A stretch of DNA of 64,000 nucleotides from Streptomyces clavuligerus (GCF_005519465.1 NZ_CP027858.1:1-64000), one strand, 5' to 3'; shown: positions 16,798 through 25,753, numbered from the stretch's first letter. Numbers and translations: made by a program. Notes: a model not told the origin generated them from the letters alone.

Positions 16798-18545
16798 CGG
16801 GGGCTCCAGGGGGCGTCGGCGCGGAGGGCTTCGGTGAGCACGTCCTCGGCGAGCGGGGACGGGAGGCGGACGTATCCGGCGTCGCGGTCGGCCGTGCGCT
16901 CCCACCGGGCGAGCAGATTGGCCTTGGCGGGGAGCGGCACTCCCGCGAGCAGCGCGCGCAGCAGGGGCGGGTCCCCGGCGTCGGCCGCGCAGTGGGCGAG
17001 GGTGCGGCGTACCTCGGACCAGAGGGCGGGCTCGGCCGGGGGGTGGAGGTCGGCGAGCGCGGCGAGGAGTTCGGCGATGTGGTTGACGAGGAGGCAGTAC
17101 ACGACCCGGTCCCAGCCGCGGCGGGCGTCGTAGGTCATGGGTCCGGCCACGTCGGGGGGGAGCGCGGCGAGGGTGGGCCCGTGGTGGCCGGGGAGGAGTT
17201 TGGTGCCCTCCAGGTCGCGGAAGAGGAGCTGGCGCGGCATGCCGTCGTCGTCGACGCAGACGACCACGTTCTGGAGGTGGGGTTCGAGGACGAGGCCGTG
17301 GTCGAAGTAGGCGGTGAGCACCGGGGGGACGAGCAGTGCGAGGTAGGCGCGCCACCAGCGCAGCGCGTCGGCGGTGTCCCGGCCGGTGAGGCGGGAGACA
17401 TGGCCGGGGCCGGTGGGGTATTCGTCGGCGACGGCGGCGGCGAGCAGCGGGGTGAGGCCGGGGTGCAGCCGGGGGCCGAGCCCTTCGCGGACGATGACGC
17501 CGAAGCCTTCGAGGAGAGCGCGGTCGGGGCGGCCGTCGGGGCCGGGGAGGGCGAGGCTGCGGTAGGCGGGTTCGCGGAGCACGCCGGTGCCGGGGTGGCG
17601 GGCGGCGAGGTCGGTGAGGGCGGGGGCGAGCAGCCGGGTGAGCGCGACGGCGCCGGTGAGTTCGTAGTGCGCGTTCTTGCGGAGGCAGTTGGTGATGCGG
17701 ACGTTGAGGCTGAACTTGAGGAAGGTGTCGCCGTCGTAGAGGGTGCGGACGGAGGCGGTGGGGGTGAAGGGCCGGCCGCCGGGGCCGAGGTCGAGGATGT
17801 CGCCGCGGCCGAGGGCGGCGCGCACGGCCGGGGCGGTGCTGAGCTGCTCGTACTGCCAGGGGTGGACGGGGAGGAGCCGGTATCCGGCGGGGACCGGCCG
17901 GAGCCGGTCCAGGGGGGCGGCGGCGCCGGGTGCGGCGCACTCCTGGGCGACGAGGTGGTCGCGGACGGCCAGGTGCCGCAGGGGGAAGGAGGTGCGGGCC
18001 TCGGGGGCGTAGGCGGACCAGGTGCGGGGGTCGGAGCCGTGGGTCTTGGGGGTGGGGTGGTAGCGGTGGCCGAGGACGAGGGACTGTTCGGAGGCGAGGT
18101 AGCGGCCGAGGGGGTCGGCGGGGTCGGGGGCGCGGCGCGCGTGGGCGGCGAGGGCGGCGGTCACCCCGCGGTGGCTGGCGGCCACCTGGGGCAGGAACTC
18201 GTCGTTGCGGGCGCCGGTGCGCAGGGACAGTTCGGCGTGGGTGTGGTCGGCGAGGCGGCGCCAGTCGACCTCGGCCCAGCCGCCGGGGCGCTGTTCGGTG
18301 ACGGGGCCGGTGAAGCGGTGGGAGCCGAGGAGGGAGGTGCGGCGCAGTGCGACGCGGAGCAGGACGCCGCGGCGGGGCAGCCGCAGCAGCAGCCGGCCGT
18401 CGCTGACGGCGGTCTGGTGCTCGGGTCCGGAGACCTCGCGCAGCAGGCAGTTGAGCAGGGTGTGGGCGACGGCTTCGTCGGCGGTGGGGAGCCGGGCGGG
18501 CGGGCCCGCCGAGGCGGCGGGGCGGTCGGGGGTGGTGCTGGTCAT
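16794..18545 (-). CDS. IucA/IucC NIS siderophore synthetase (first)
   Basis: A 583-residue NRPS-independent siderophore synthetase. LKFSLNVRITNCLRKNA is the conserved ATP/citrate-binding S-x-R/T region, VLEPHLQNVVVC is the E-H-QN motif, and RDLEGTKLL is the Mg-binding loop. A FhuF-like palm domain forms the C-terminus. The enzyme adenylates a carboxylate (citrate or a citryl intermediate) and couples it to an amine or alcohol. The start at 18545 overlaps the preceding stop (ATGA) and its stop overlaps the decarboxylase start, so translation is coupled throughout. Confidence 0.93.
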   Translation of the reverse strand: MTSTTPDRPAASAGPPARLPTADEAVAHTLLNCLLREVSGPEHQTAVSDGRLLLRLPRRGVLLRVALRRTSLLGSHRFTGPVTEQRPGGWAEVDWRRLADHTHAELSLRTGARNDEFLPQVAASHRGVTAALAAHARRAPDPADPLGRYLASEQSLVLGHRYHPTPKTHGSDPRTWSAYAPEARTSFPLRHLAVRDHLVAQECAAPGAAAPLDRLRPVPAGYRLLPVHPWQYEQLSTAPAVRAALGRGDILDLGPGGRPFTPTASVRTLYDGDTFLKFSLNVRITNCLRKNAHYELTGAVALTRLLAPALTDLAARHPGTGVLREPAYRSLALPGPDGRPDRALLEGFGVIVREGLGPRLHPGLTPLLAAAVADEYPTGPGHVSRLTGRDTADALRWWRAYLALLVPPVLTAYFDHGLVLEPHLQNVVVCVDDDGMPRQLLFRDLEGTKLLPGHHGPTLAALPPDVAGPMTYDARRGWDRVVYCLLVNHIAELLAALADLHPPAEPALWSEVRRTLAHCAADAGDPPLLRALLAGVPLPAKANLLARWERTADRDAGYVRLPSPLAEDVLTEALRADAPWSPR

Positions 18546-20362
18546 CGGCTCTTCCTCCCCCAGGTCAGATAGTTGGGGCCGGTGGTGTAGTGCTTGTTGA
18601 TGTCCAATGCCCCGGTTCTCTCCTTGGCGAGCAGGGTGCCCGCCGTGACCATGGCCTTGACGGGCAGGTGCGGTGCGTGGAGGACATGGGTGCGCAGCAG
18701 GTCCGCCCGCGGGGTCTCCAGGCGTTCGACGGCTTCGGTGAGCCGGTCGCGCACCAGGGTGAGCAGCCGGTCGAGCGGCGCGTGTCCGTGGCGGGCGAGG
18801 CCGAAGGCGTAGGCGCCCGCGCAGAGGTGGACGGTGATGGCGGTGAACAGGTCGAGTACCGGTTGGTCGCTGTCGACGGTGACGCGGGGGTCGGCGAAGG
18901 CGGCCGGATCGGGGCCGATGGTCCCGGCGAGCCGGGCGGCGTGGACGCGGGGGCTGTCGTTGTCCTTGAGGAGCAGCCGCAGCCGGGTGGTGCCGTGGGG
19001 CGCGTCCAGCAGCAGGGAGACGTTCTGCTGGTGGGACTCCAGGGCGATGCCGTGTCCGAAGAGGGTGGTCTGCCAGTCGAAGAGCAGGGTGAGGACGGAG
19101 TCGAGGAGGGCGAGCGGGTCGCCGCCGTAGAAGCGTTCGGCGAGGTGGTCGGCGAGGAGTCTGCCGCCGGGGCCGGGGGCGAGGAGGGCGGCGAGGGGGA
19201 CGACGGCGGTCCGGTCGAGGCCGGGGGGCAGTCGGCGGACGAGGACGGCGAGGAGTTCGTGCCCGGCGTGGGCCCAGCGGGTCTCGTCGGCGTGGAGGAC
19301 GGTGTCCCGGAAGCGGGGCTCATGGGCGACGACCCGTTCCAGGAGGCGTTGTCCCGCGGTGCCGTCGGTGAGGGTGCCGGGCCGGATGGTGCGCCGGTTG
19401 AGCCGACCGAGTGTCGCGGTGGCGAGGGGGAGTTTGAGGTGGGTCAGGGGGTCGGCGGTCAGGGCGACGGTCCGCATGGACAGGGTGGGTACGGCCTCGG
19501 CGTACGGGGTGTCGTCGAGTGCGGCGACGGTGTCGAGGCCGGTGTCCGCGAGGGCGCGGCGCAGGGGCGCGCCCGCGGTGAGCGGATGGACCGGCAGGGC
19601 GAAGCGGTCGCCGTCCGTCCACGGCAGGTCCGTCCAGGGGAGGTCGTTCCAGGGCGGGGCGCCGGGTGCCGAGGGGTCCGCCCCGGGGTACGGGTGCGCG
19701 GCGGCGCCGTGGACGGTGACGCGGTCGCGGGGCAGCAGGAGTCGGCGGAGGCGCAGCCGGGGGTGGAACTCGGGTGCCCCGGAGCGCAGCTCGGCCTCGC
19801 CGAGTCCGGCGCGGCCGCGTCCGGTGGGGTGGACGGGGTGGTCGATCCGGGCCGCGAGGGTGTCGAAGGCGAGGGCGGCGGCGGGTCCGGTCCAGTCGGC
19901 GGGGTGGGGGCCGTAGCGGGCGGTCAGCGCGGTGGTGACGGCCTCCTGGGTGGCGGTGTGCAGCCGCCGGGCGGCCAGTGCCCGGCGGCACTCGGCCGCG
20001 AAGGCGTCGAAGCCGTCGCGGTCGCGGGGGTCGGCGAGGGGGGCGAGCGTGGTGAGGATCGCGTCGGCGGTGGTGAGGTCCCGGCCGTCGGACTCCCGGC
20101 GCAGCAGCGGCAGCCGGGTGGCGGTGTCGCTCTGGAAGCCGGGTTCGGCGGGGCGTACGGGCAGCAGCCAGGCGTCGCCGGGTCCGGCGGGCAGGCGCAG
20201 CCAGCGGCCGTCGGGGCGGTCGAGCGGGGTGCTGCGGCTGCGGAGTCCGACGACGTCCTCGCGGAGCAGGGCGTCGAGCACCTGGAGCAGCAGGTCCCGC
20301 TCGTCCGCCGGGGGCCCGCCGTCCGCGGCTGGGGGCACGGGGTGGACCGGGGAGTGGCTCAC
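18542..20362 (-). CDS. IucA/IucC NIS siderophore synthetase (second)
   Basis: A 606-residue paralogue of the downstream synthetase. Its motifs are LKLPLATATLGRLNRRT (substrate/ATP region), ALESHQQNVSLLLD (E-H-QN) and LLLKDNDSPRVH (metal loop). Two synthetases of different sequence imply two successive condensations on one carboxylate core. The GTG at 20362 overlaps the ATP-grasp stop (GTGA). The frame is open upstream across the ATP-grasp gene, but that is a high-GC shadow. The C-terminal ALDINKHYTTGPNYL is family-typical. Confidence 0.93.
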   Translation of the reverse strand: MSHSPVHPVPPAADGGPPADERDLLLQVLDALLREDVVGLRSRSTPLDRPDGRWLRLPAGPGDAWLLPVRPAEPGFQSDTATRLPLLRRESDGRDLTTADAILTTLAPLADPRDRDGFDAFAAECRRALAARRLHTATQEAVTTALTARYGPHPADWTGPAAALAFDTLAARIDHPVHPTGRGRAGLGEAELRSGAPEFHPRLRLRRLLLPRDRVTVHGAAAHPYPGADPSAPGAPPWNDLPWTDLPWTDGDRFALPVHPLTAGAPLRRALADTGLDTVAALDDTPYAEAVPTLSMRTVALTADPLTHLKLPLATATLGRLNRRTIRPGTLTDGTAGQRLLERVVAHEPRFRDTVLHADETRWAHAGHELLAVLVRRLPPGLDRTAVVPLAALLAPGPGGRLLADHLAERFYGGDPLALLDSVLTLLFDWQTTLFGHGIALESHQQNVSLLLDAPHGTTRLRLLLKDNDSPRVHAARLAGTIGPDPAAFADPRVTVDSDQPVLDLFTAITVHLCAGAYAFGLARHGHAPLDRLLTLVRDRLTEAVERLETPRADLLRTHVLHAPHLPVKAMVTAGTLLAKERTGALDINKHYTTGPNYLTWGRKSR

Positions 20363-21552
20363 GGGGTGATCTCCCAGCTCAGCCGGGCGGTGAAGGCGTC
20401 CACGGCACGGTCGACGGTCTCCTGGCCGGGTCCGATGGCGCGGATGATGCCGAGGAAGTCGCGGTTGGTGCCGTACAGCTCGTGGCGTTCGCCGAGGGCG
20501 CGGGCCGGTCGGTAGGTCAGCCGGACGCCGTCGACGGTGAGGTCGGCGGGGCCGGGGGCGGCGGTGAGGGTGCCGGGCCGGTCGGCGAGGGGGTAGGCGA
20601 GGCGGGCGGCGCGGTCGGCGCGGATGCCGAGGTCGGCGGGGAGGGGTTCGCCGAGGTGGGTGCGGAGGATGTGTTCGAAGAGGGGGATGCCGAGGAGTTC
20701 GGCGAGGAGCAGATCGGCCTGGTCGCCGACGGCCCGGTAGTTGACCTCGATGATCCGGGCGCGGCCCGCGTGGACGACGAACTCGGTGTGGCAGGCGCCG
20801 AAGCCGACGCCGAGGGTGTCGAGCGCGTCGAGCACCTGGGCGACGACGGGTTCGGGGTGGGCGGGGACGAATGCCATGCGCTCCTCGATGAAGTACGGGA
20901 GCGGGGAGAGTTCGGTGCGGAAGCCGCCGAGGACATGGCGGGTGCGGCCGTCGCCCAGGGTCTCCAGGGTGTGCAGGTCGCCGGGGAGGTACTCCTCGGC
21001 GACGAGGGCGGCGCCGGGGCGGCGGGCGCGGATGGCTGCGGTGTGCCGCAGATAGTCCTCGGGGCCCTCCACCCAGACGACGTCCTCGCTGGCGACCCCT
21101 TCGCGCGGTTTGAGCACCCAGGGGAAGGGAAGGCCGCGGCCGAGGAGTTCGGCGGGCTCCTGACGGGCCGCCAGTTCGAGGCAGCGTACGGCGTCGGCGG
21201 TGAGGCGGCGGCGCATCTGGGCCTTGTCCTTGGCCGCGAGGGTGGTTCGCCAGTTCTTGCCGGGGAGGCCGAACCACTCGGCGGCCAGGGCGGTCTGGGT
21301 CTGGAGGTGGTCGCTGTTGCTGAAGACGGCGTCCGGGCGCCGATGGGCGGAGATTCTGCTGATGACGGCGTGGAAGTCGCGTACGTCGCAGTCGAGGATC
21401 TCCACACCGGGGTGGTGTTCGCGATACCGGTCGCGGTGTGCGGCGGGCTGGTCGGTCAGCAGGGTGACCGCGAGGCCGAGCCTGTGGGCCGCCGGGAGGA
21501 ACCCGTCGGTGACCGAGTCGGTGGGGTTGTGGGCGAGCACATACATCTGCAT
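20359..21552 (-). CDS. ATP-grasp ligase of siderophore operon
   Basis: A 397-residue ATP-grasp protein, first gene of the operon. A pre-ATP-grasp Rossmann region (YVLAHNPTDSVTDGF) is followed by WVLKPREGVASEDV (ATP-binding Lys), LVAEEYLPGDLHTLE (adenine-contact loop), and CHTEFVVHAGRARIIEVNYRA (Mg ligands E and N). It resembles carboxylate-amine ligases that add an amino acid to a carboxylate, so it may make a peptide or amino-acid building block of the siderophore (inference). The ATG at 21552 is preceded by a distant GGAAG, and a second in-frame ATG lies six bases later. An iron box lies 145 bases upstream. Confidence 0.87.
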   Translation of the reverse strand: MQMYVLAHNPTDSVTDGFLPAAHRLGLAVTLLTDQPAAHRDRYREHHPGVEILDCDVRDFHAVISRISAHRRPDAVFSNSDHLQTQTALAAEWFGLPGKNWRTTLAAKDKAQMRRRLTADAVRCLELAARQEPAELLGRGLPFPWVLKPREGVASEDVVWVEGPEDYLRHTAAIRARRPGAALVAEEYLPGDLHTLETLGDGRTRHVLGGFRTELSPLPYFIEERMAFVPAHPEPVVAQVLDALDTLGVGFGACHTEFVVHAGRARIIEVNYRAVGDQADLLLAELLGIPLFEHILRTHLGEPLPADLGIRADRAARLAYPLADRPGTLTAAPGPADLTVDGVRLTYRPARALGERHELYGTNRDFLGIIRAIGPGQETVDRAVDAFTARLSWEITP

Positions 21553-21696
21553 GGGTGAAATACTTCCGCGCGCACATTCGCCGGGCAGGGGGACAGGCAG
21601 GAAGGTACAGGGCTGGGCGAGGCAGCCCCGACCGCGGCCCGGGGACGAACTCCCAGGTCGCGGCGGACCGGAGGCCCCGGATCACGACAATGGAGC

Positions 21697-21715
21697 TTAG
21701 GTTAGGCATCCCTAA
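21697..21715 (-). promoter_or_regulatory. iron box (DmdR/IdeR operator) of siderophore operon
   Basis: TTAGGTTAGGCATCCCTAA closely matches the 19-bp actinobacterial iron-repressor consensus TTAGGTTAGGCTCACCTAA. It lies upstream of the ATP-grasp gene, so the operon should be repressed by Fe-loaded DmdR/IdeR. Confidence 0.88.
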
Positions 21716-21771
21716 GAGCGCCAATTCGACGCCTCGGGGGCCCAGTTGGTGATCTGGTCCGACAATGCGGT

Positions 21772-21790
21772 TAAGGTGAGGCTTACCTAT
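21772..21790 (+). promoter_or_regulatory. iron box of FhuF-like gene
   Basis: TAAGGTGAGGCTTACCTAT, an imperfect 19-bp palindrome with the GG-AGGC-ACCT core of actinobacterial iron boxes. It is upstream of the reductase gene on the plus strand and 75 bases from the other box. Confidence 0.8.
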
Positions 21791-21955
21791 CTCGCGTTAC
21801 CTTCTGTGGGGGACGCGTCCCTGGCCCGCGCGGGTGTCCCCGGCTTCGTGTGCGCGTCCGTCTCCGTGGCGCGCGTTCGCGTTCGCCGCGTCCCCGTCCG
21901 CGCCGCTGCCCCTGTCCGCACCCCCGCTCCGCACCCCGCACCCCGAGGAGTACTC

Positions 21956-22816
21956 GTGACCCTGGCCCCGGCACTCGCCCCTGCCGGAGCTGCCCCCAGC
22001 TGCTCCACCCTGCTGGCCTCGGCCTATCGCAGGCTCTCCGCGCTGTGCGACGCCCTCTGTCTGGAACTCGCCGAGCCCCGCGCGCCCGCCGGGCAGGGCT
22101 GGATCGACGGAGCCGAACTCGCCTCGCGCCCCGAACTGCTCGATGCCTTCCTGGACGAGGAGGACCGGCGCATCCGGGAGCGGTACGCCGTCACCGCCCG
22201 CCCCGACGTGGTCGCCTCCCGGGCGCTGCACGGCCTGCTCTGGTCGGCCGCCCTGCTGATGAGCGGCCCCTGGTACCTGGAGCGCCGGGTACCCCGGCTG
22301 CGGCCGGCCCAGTTCCTGCTCCGCCGGACGGGGAACGGCTGCGCCGTGGTGCCGGGCGGCTTCTCCTGTCTGCCGGACGACCCGGCGGCCGGGCTGCCCG
22401 GGGTCCGCGTGGTGCCCGGACCGGAGTCGCTGCGCGCGGAGTTGCGGGCGGCGGTCGCCGACCACGTGCGGCCGGTCCTCGCCGCGATCGGGCCGAGGGC
22501 ACGCCGGGGGCCGCGGGCGCTGTGGGGCATGGTGACCGACGACCTGGTCTCCGGGATCTGGTACCTCGGGCGGATGCTCGGCGAGGAGGAACGGGCGGTG
22601 CGCGAGGCCGGTGACCTTCTGCCGGGAGCGGTGGGGCCGTATCCGGGCGGGGCCGCGTTCCGCCGGCTGACGGGGCGTACAGGAGACGCGTACCCGACCC
22701 GTACCCGGACGGGGTGCTGTCTCTTCTACGCCATCCGCCCGGCCGAACCCTGTGTCACCTGCCCCCGGACGGATGAAGCCGAGCGGCTGCGCCGCCTGGA
22801 AGGGACCCCGTTCTGA
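21956..22816 (+). CDS. FhuF-like ferric-siderophore reductase
   Basis: A 286-residue cytoplasmic protein. It ends with GCCLFY followed by PCVTCP, i.e. Cys-Cys-x10-Cys-x2-Cys, the unusual [2Fe-2S] ligand pattern of FhuF ferric-siderophore reductases. The rest is helical with LLRRTGNGCAVVPGG. It would release iron by reducing the imported ferric complex. The GTG at 21956 has GAGGAG five bases upstream. An iron box lies upstream. No siderophore uptake genes adjoin it. Confidence 0.9.
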   Translation: MTLAPALAPAGAAPSCSTLLASAYRRLSALCDALCLELAEPRAPAGQGWIDGAELASRPELLDAFLDEEDRRIRERYAVTARPDVVASRALHGLLWSAALLMSGPWYLERRVPRLRPAQFLLRRTGNGCAVVPGGFSCLPDDPAAGLPGVRVVPGPESLRAELRAAVADHVRPVLAAIGPRARRGPRALWGMVTDDLVSGIWYLGRMLGEEERAVREAGDLLPGAVGPYPGGAAFRRLTGRTGDAYPTRTRTGCCLFYAIRPAEPCVTCPRTDEAERLRRLEGTPF

Positions 22817-22839
22817 CGCGGGTGCGGTAGACACGGCCC

Positions 22840-24030
22840 ATGGCGCACCCGGGTACGCTCCTCCTGATCATGGCTGTCGCCGTGCTCGCCCCGCTCCTGG
22901 CCCTGGGCGTGAGCCGCCGGCTCCGGGTACCGCTGGTCATTTTCGAGATCGGGCTGGGGATCGTCATCGGCCCCGACGTCCTGGGGTGGGCCCGTACCGA
23001 CACGGTCATCGACACCCTCTCCCAGCTCGGCCTCGCCATGCTGATCTTTCTCGCCGGATACGAGATCGACTTCAGCACCCTCGGGGGCGACACCCTGCGC
23101 CGCGCCCTGGGGGCCTGGCTGATCTCCCTGGCGGCGGGCCTCGGTATCGTGGCCGCGTCGGCGCCCTGGAGCGCCGCCGTCGTCCTGGGCACGGCCCTCA
23201 CCAGTACCGCGCTGGGGACCGTGCTGCCGATCCTGCGCGACAGCGGCGATCTGCGCGGGCGGTTCGGACGGGTGATGCTCGCCTTCGGCGCGGTCGGCGA
23301 GTTCGGGCCCATCATCGCCATGGCGCTGCTGCTCAGCGGGCGCAAACCGGCGGAGTCGGCGGTGCTGCTGATCGCGTTCGCGGTGGTGACGGGGCTCGCG
23401 GTGCTCTGGGCGCTGCGGCCCCGGCGGCCGTGGTTCTCCCGGGCCGTCGCCCGGACCCTGCACACCAGCGCGCAGTTCGCGGTGCGCTGGGTGATGCTGC
23501 TGCTGGTGTCGATGCTGGCGCTGTCGGCGGTCTTCGGACTCGACATCCTGCTGGGCGCCTTCGCCGCGGGGGTCCTCACCCGGCTGGTGCTCTCCGGGGC
23601 CGCCCCGGAGAGCAGCGCGGAGATCCTGGCCAAGGTGGAGGCGATGGGCTTCGGCTTCCTGGTGCCCGTCTTCTTCGTCGTGACGGGGATCGAGTTCGAC
23701 CTGGCCGCGCTGCTGGCAGGGGGGCGGGAGCTGCTGCTGCTCGGGGTGTTCCTGCTGCTCTTCCTGGTGGTGCGCGGGGGCCCGGTGTACGCGCTGGCGC
23801 CGCGCGATGTGCGGGGCGGCGACCGGTGGGCGCTGGCCCTGTACGCCTCCACCTGTCTGCCGCTGGTAGTGGCGATCACCACGATCGGGCTCGGCGAAGG
23901 GGTCATCGACTCGGGCGAGGCGTCGGCGATGGTGGGCGCGGCCATGGTCTCCGTGCTCGTCCTCCCGCTGGCGGCACTGCGGCTGCGGGCGGAGCGGGCC
24001 GAGGCGGGCGCGGGGGCCGAGGCATGGTGA
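22840..24030 (+). CDS. cation:proton antiporter (CPA2/KefB type)
   Basis: A 396-residue membrane protein with about 11-12 hydrophobic helices. It has the CPA2 hallmarks IFEIGLGIVIGP, LAMLIFLAGYEIDF, TALTSTALGTVLPIL, GAVGEFGPIIAMALL and VPVFFVVTGIEFD. No TrkA-N regulatory domain follows. It probably exchanges Na+ or K+ for H+. It starts 23 bases after the reductase stop and may be co-transcribed with it; a link to iron or siderophore export is possible but unproven. Confidence 0.88.
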   Translation: MAHPGTLLLIMAVAVLAPLLALGVSRRLRVPLVIFEIGLGIVIGPDVLGWARTDTVIDTLSQLGLAMLIFLAGYEIDFSTLGGDTLRRALGAWLISLAAGLGIVAASAPWSAAVVLGTALTSTALGTVLPILRDSGDLRGRFGRVMLAFGAVGEFGPIIAMALLLSGRKPAESAVLLIAFAVVTGLAVLWALRPRRPWFSRAVARTLHTSAQFAVRWVMLLLVSMLALSAVFGLDILLGAFAAGVLTRLVLSGAAPESSAEILAKVEAMGFGFLVPVFFVVTGIEFDLAALLAGGRELLLLGVFLLLFLVVRGGPVYALAPRDVRGGDRWALALYASTCLPLVVAITTIGLGEGVIDSGEASAMVGAAMVSVLVLPLAALRLRAERAEAGAGAEAW

Positions 24031-24200
24031 CCGGACGGGTGGGGCGAGCGGGGTGACCCCGGCGCGCATCGTGCGCCGGGCGCGCGCGGTGGGTGTCCGC
24101 CAGGCGCGTGGCCCCCGTACGGGTGAGGATGGAACGATGGGGAGGGATGGAAAGGGAGGGCGGGCGGAGTCCGCCCGGCAGGGCCGTCGCAGGAGGCCGC

Positions 24201-24431
24201 ATGGAGTACGCGGAACGCTATGAGCTGGTCTTTCCCGCCTCGGGGACGGAGGACGACGCGGTGGTCGTCCGGCGGACCGAGCGGACCGGCGCGGGCGGTC
24301 ACCCCGTCTACGAGGACGAGACCGGGATCGTCCGCGCGGAGATCACCGAACGGGGCGAGATCCGGATGCTGGCGAGCGGCGGGCATCAGGCGCCGGGGCT
24401 GCCCGTGACCGTGCGTCCGCTGGGGGACTGA
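24201..24431 (+). CDS. small DUF6296-like protein
   Basis: A 76-residue protein, YELVFPASGTEDDAVVV... HPVYEDETGIVRAEI, resembling the Streptomyces DUF6296 family. It is acidic, predicted all-beta, with no signal peptide or membrane segment. AGGAGG sits four bases before the ATG. Function unknown. It stands alone between the antiporter and the iron-box-controlled gene. Confidence 0.7.
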   Translation: MEYAERYELVFPASGTEDDAVVVRRTERTGAGGHPVYEDETGIVRAEITERGEIRMLASGGHQAPGLPVTVRPLGD

Positions 24432-24464
24432 CGGGACGGGCTTGGCGATCAGCCCCCACGAAGG

Positions 24465-24483
24465 TTAGGTTAGGCAAACCTAA
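24465..24483 (+). promoter_or_regulatory. iron box of DUF2470 gene
   Basis: TTAGGTTAGGCAAACCTAA is a nearly perfect match to the iron-repressor consensus. It ends 32 bases before the chosen start of the DUF2470 gene (8 bases before the alternative start), so repressor binding would block initiation. Confidence 0.9.
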
Positions 24484-24515
24484 GCATTCCGATGCGCGGA
24501 GATGTGGAGACCCGG

Positions 24516-25247
24516 ATGCGCCGCCTGTTCAACGCCCCGCCCGCCGAGCCCACCGGCGCGGAGCGCGTACGGTCGATCCTGACCGCGGCCGATTCGATGA
24601 CCGTGGTGACCGACGAGGGCTGCACGGAGGTCTCCCGGCTCGACAGCACGGGCGGCCCCGAACGGATCCATCTCCACCCGCCGTCCGGGCGCGGGGCGGA
24701 CACGGAGCCGGAGCCCGGCGCGGCACCTCCCGTGCGGGCGACCGTCGAGTTCACGGATGTCGCCCCCGCCCCGGTGCGCGACCGGGTCAGGGCCCGGGTG
24801 GTCCTGACGGGATGGCTTCTGGACTCCCCCGCACACGCGGCGACCGAGGGCAGCCGCTGCATGGAGCTGTCCCACGCCGTCCTGGAGCGGGAGGGGCGGC
24901 GGACAACCGTCGGCCTGGAGGAGCTGATGGACGCCGAGACCGATCCGCTGGCCGTCTGCGAGGCGGGCATGCTCACCCATATGAGCGATGAGCACGGCGA
25001 TATCGTCGAGTTGCTGCTGCGGCTCGTCAAGCCCCGGGCGGAGCAGGGAATACGGCGGGTGCTGCCCCTCGCGATCGACCGTTACGGCATCACGCTGCGG
25101 CTTGAGTACGACACCTCGCACAGCGACGCGCGGCTGCCCTTCCCCGCCCGGGTCGACGACCCCGACCAGGCGGGAGAGCGCATCCACGCGCTGCTGAACA
25201 CGGCTCGTCATCGCTTTGGCCGGAACCGGCTGCTGAGCGACTCCTGA
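24516..25247 (+). CDS. DUF2470-domain protein, iron-regulated
   Basis: A 243-residue soluble protein. The N-terminal split-barrel-like part (SMTVVTDEGCTEVSRLD, VRARVVLTGWLLD) is followed by a DUF2470 domain: ESLxxH-like HMSDEHGDIVELLLRLV, then DRYGITLRLEY. The related HugZ/HutZ C-terminal domain takes part in heme degradation, so a heme or iron role is reasonable, and the iron box supports it. The start at 24516 has GGAG six bases upstream; an in-frame ATG at 24492 is only eight bases past the iron box and could be a leaderless start. Confidence 0.82.
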   Translation: MRRLFNAPPAEPTGAERVRSILTAADSMTVVTDEGCTEVSRLDSTGGPERIHLHPPSGRGADTEPEPGAAPPVRATVEFTDVAPAPVRDRVRARVVLTGWLLDSPAHAATEGSRCMELSHAVLEREGRRTTVGLEELMDAETDPLAVCEAGMLTHMSDEHGDIVELLLRLVKPRAEQGIRRVLPLAIDRYGITLRLEYDTSHSDARLPFPARVDDPDQAGERIHALLNTARHRFGRNRLLSDS

Positions 25248-25266
25248 CCGGCCATCGGCCGGGGCA

Positions 25267-25716
25267 TCAGGTCGCGCCGTGGCGCCTGCGTCCGCTCCGC
25301 ATCGCCACCGCGGTACAGGCCAGCCCCAGCGCGAAAGTGAGGCCGCCGAGCACGGCGTTGGTCCAGATGACCCCCGCGTCCGGGCCGCTGCCGACGATCC
25401 AGGGCGCGATGACCAGCCAGACACCCATCGCGCACATCGCCCAGCTCAACCCGTACATCCGCGCCGGGGCCGCGGTGAATCCCAGGGCGAGGACCACGAT
25501 GGCGGCACCCATGATCAGATTGTGGATCGCCAGGGCGGGCTGGCTGCCCGCGAAATGGACGATCCAGGGGCTCACCGCGCAGGCGAGGCCGACCAGGAAC
25601 ACCGGTCCATCGACCAGCGCCACATCGCGCCCGCCAAGCACCCGCGCATAGCGGTCACGCATCTCGCTGACGTCGGGATGGCCCGCCAGATCTCCCCTGT
25701 GTGAGACGTCGGCCAT
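25267..25716 (-). CDS. SPW-repeat membrane protein
   Basis: A 149-residue membrane protein with four hydrophobic segments in two SPW-repeat units: VSPWIVHFAG and VIAPWIVGSG, each in a helix followed by a Trp-rich turn. An N-terminal hydrophilic part (MADVSHRGDLAGHPDVSEMRD) is cytoplasmic. SPW proteins are common in Streptomyces and have no known function. The start at 25716 has GGAGG eight bases upstream. A perfect 10-bp inverted repeat lies 38 bases before it. Confidence 0.85.
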   Translation of the reverse strand: MADVSHRGDLAGHPDVSEMRDRYARVLGGRDVALVDGPVFLVGLACAVSPWIVHFAGSQPALAIHNLIMGAAIVVLALGFTAAPARMYGLSWAMCAMGVWLVIAPWIVGSGPDAGVIWTNAVLGGLTFALGLACTAVAMRSGRRRHGAT

Positions 25717-25753
25717 ACGACTCGCCTCCTTCGGCACTCTGCATGTCCGACCG

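Larger units (their letters stand above)
21553..21955. promoter_or_regulatory. divergent iron-regulated promoter region
   Basis: A 403-base region between the siderophore operon (-) and the FhuF-like gene (+). It contains two separate iron boxes, annotated individually. Both starts lie about 145-165 bases from their box, implying long leaders or misjudged starts. The coding-looking frame across 21746-21955 is repetitive Val/Arg/Pro and probably not translated. Confidence 0.7.

Noticed and set aside
16785..20515. Long plus-strand frames opposite the siderophore synthetases (595 and 641 residues)
   Set aside because: Gly/Glu/Val-rich antisense shadows of high-GC genes; no domain, and the minus strand encodes recognised enzymes.
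18542..21724. 1060-residue fusion of the second NIS synthetase with upstream sequence
   Set aside because: The upstream third overlaps the ATP-grasp gene and is Pro/Arg shadow; the GTG at 20362 overlaps the ATP-grasp stop as in the other couplings.
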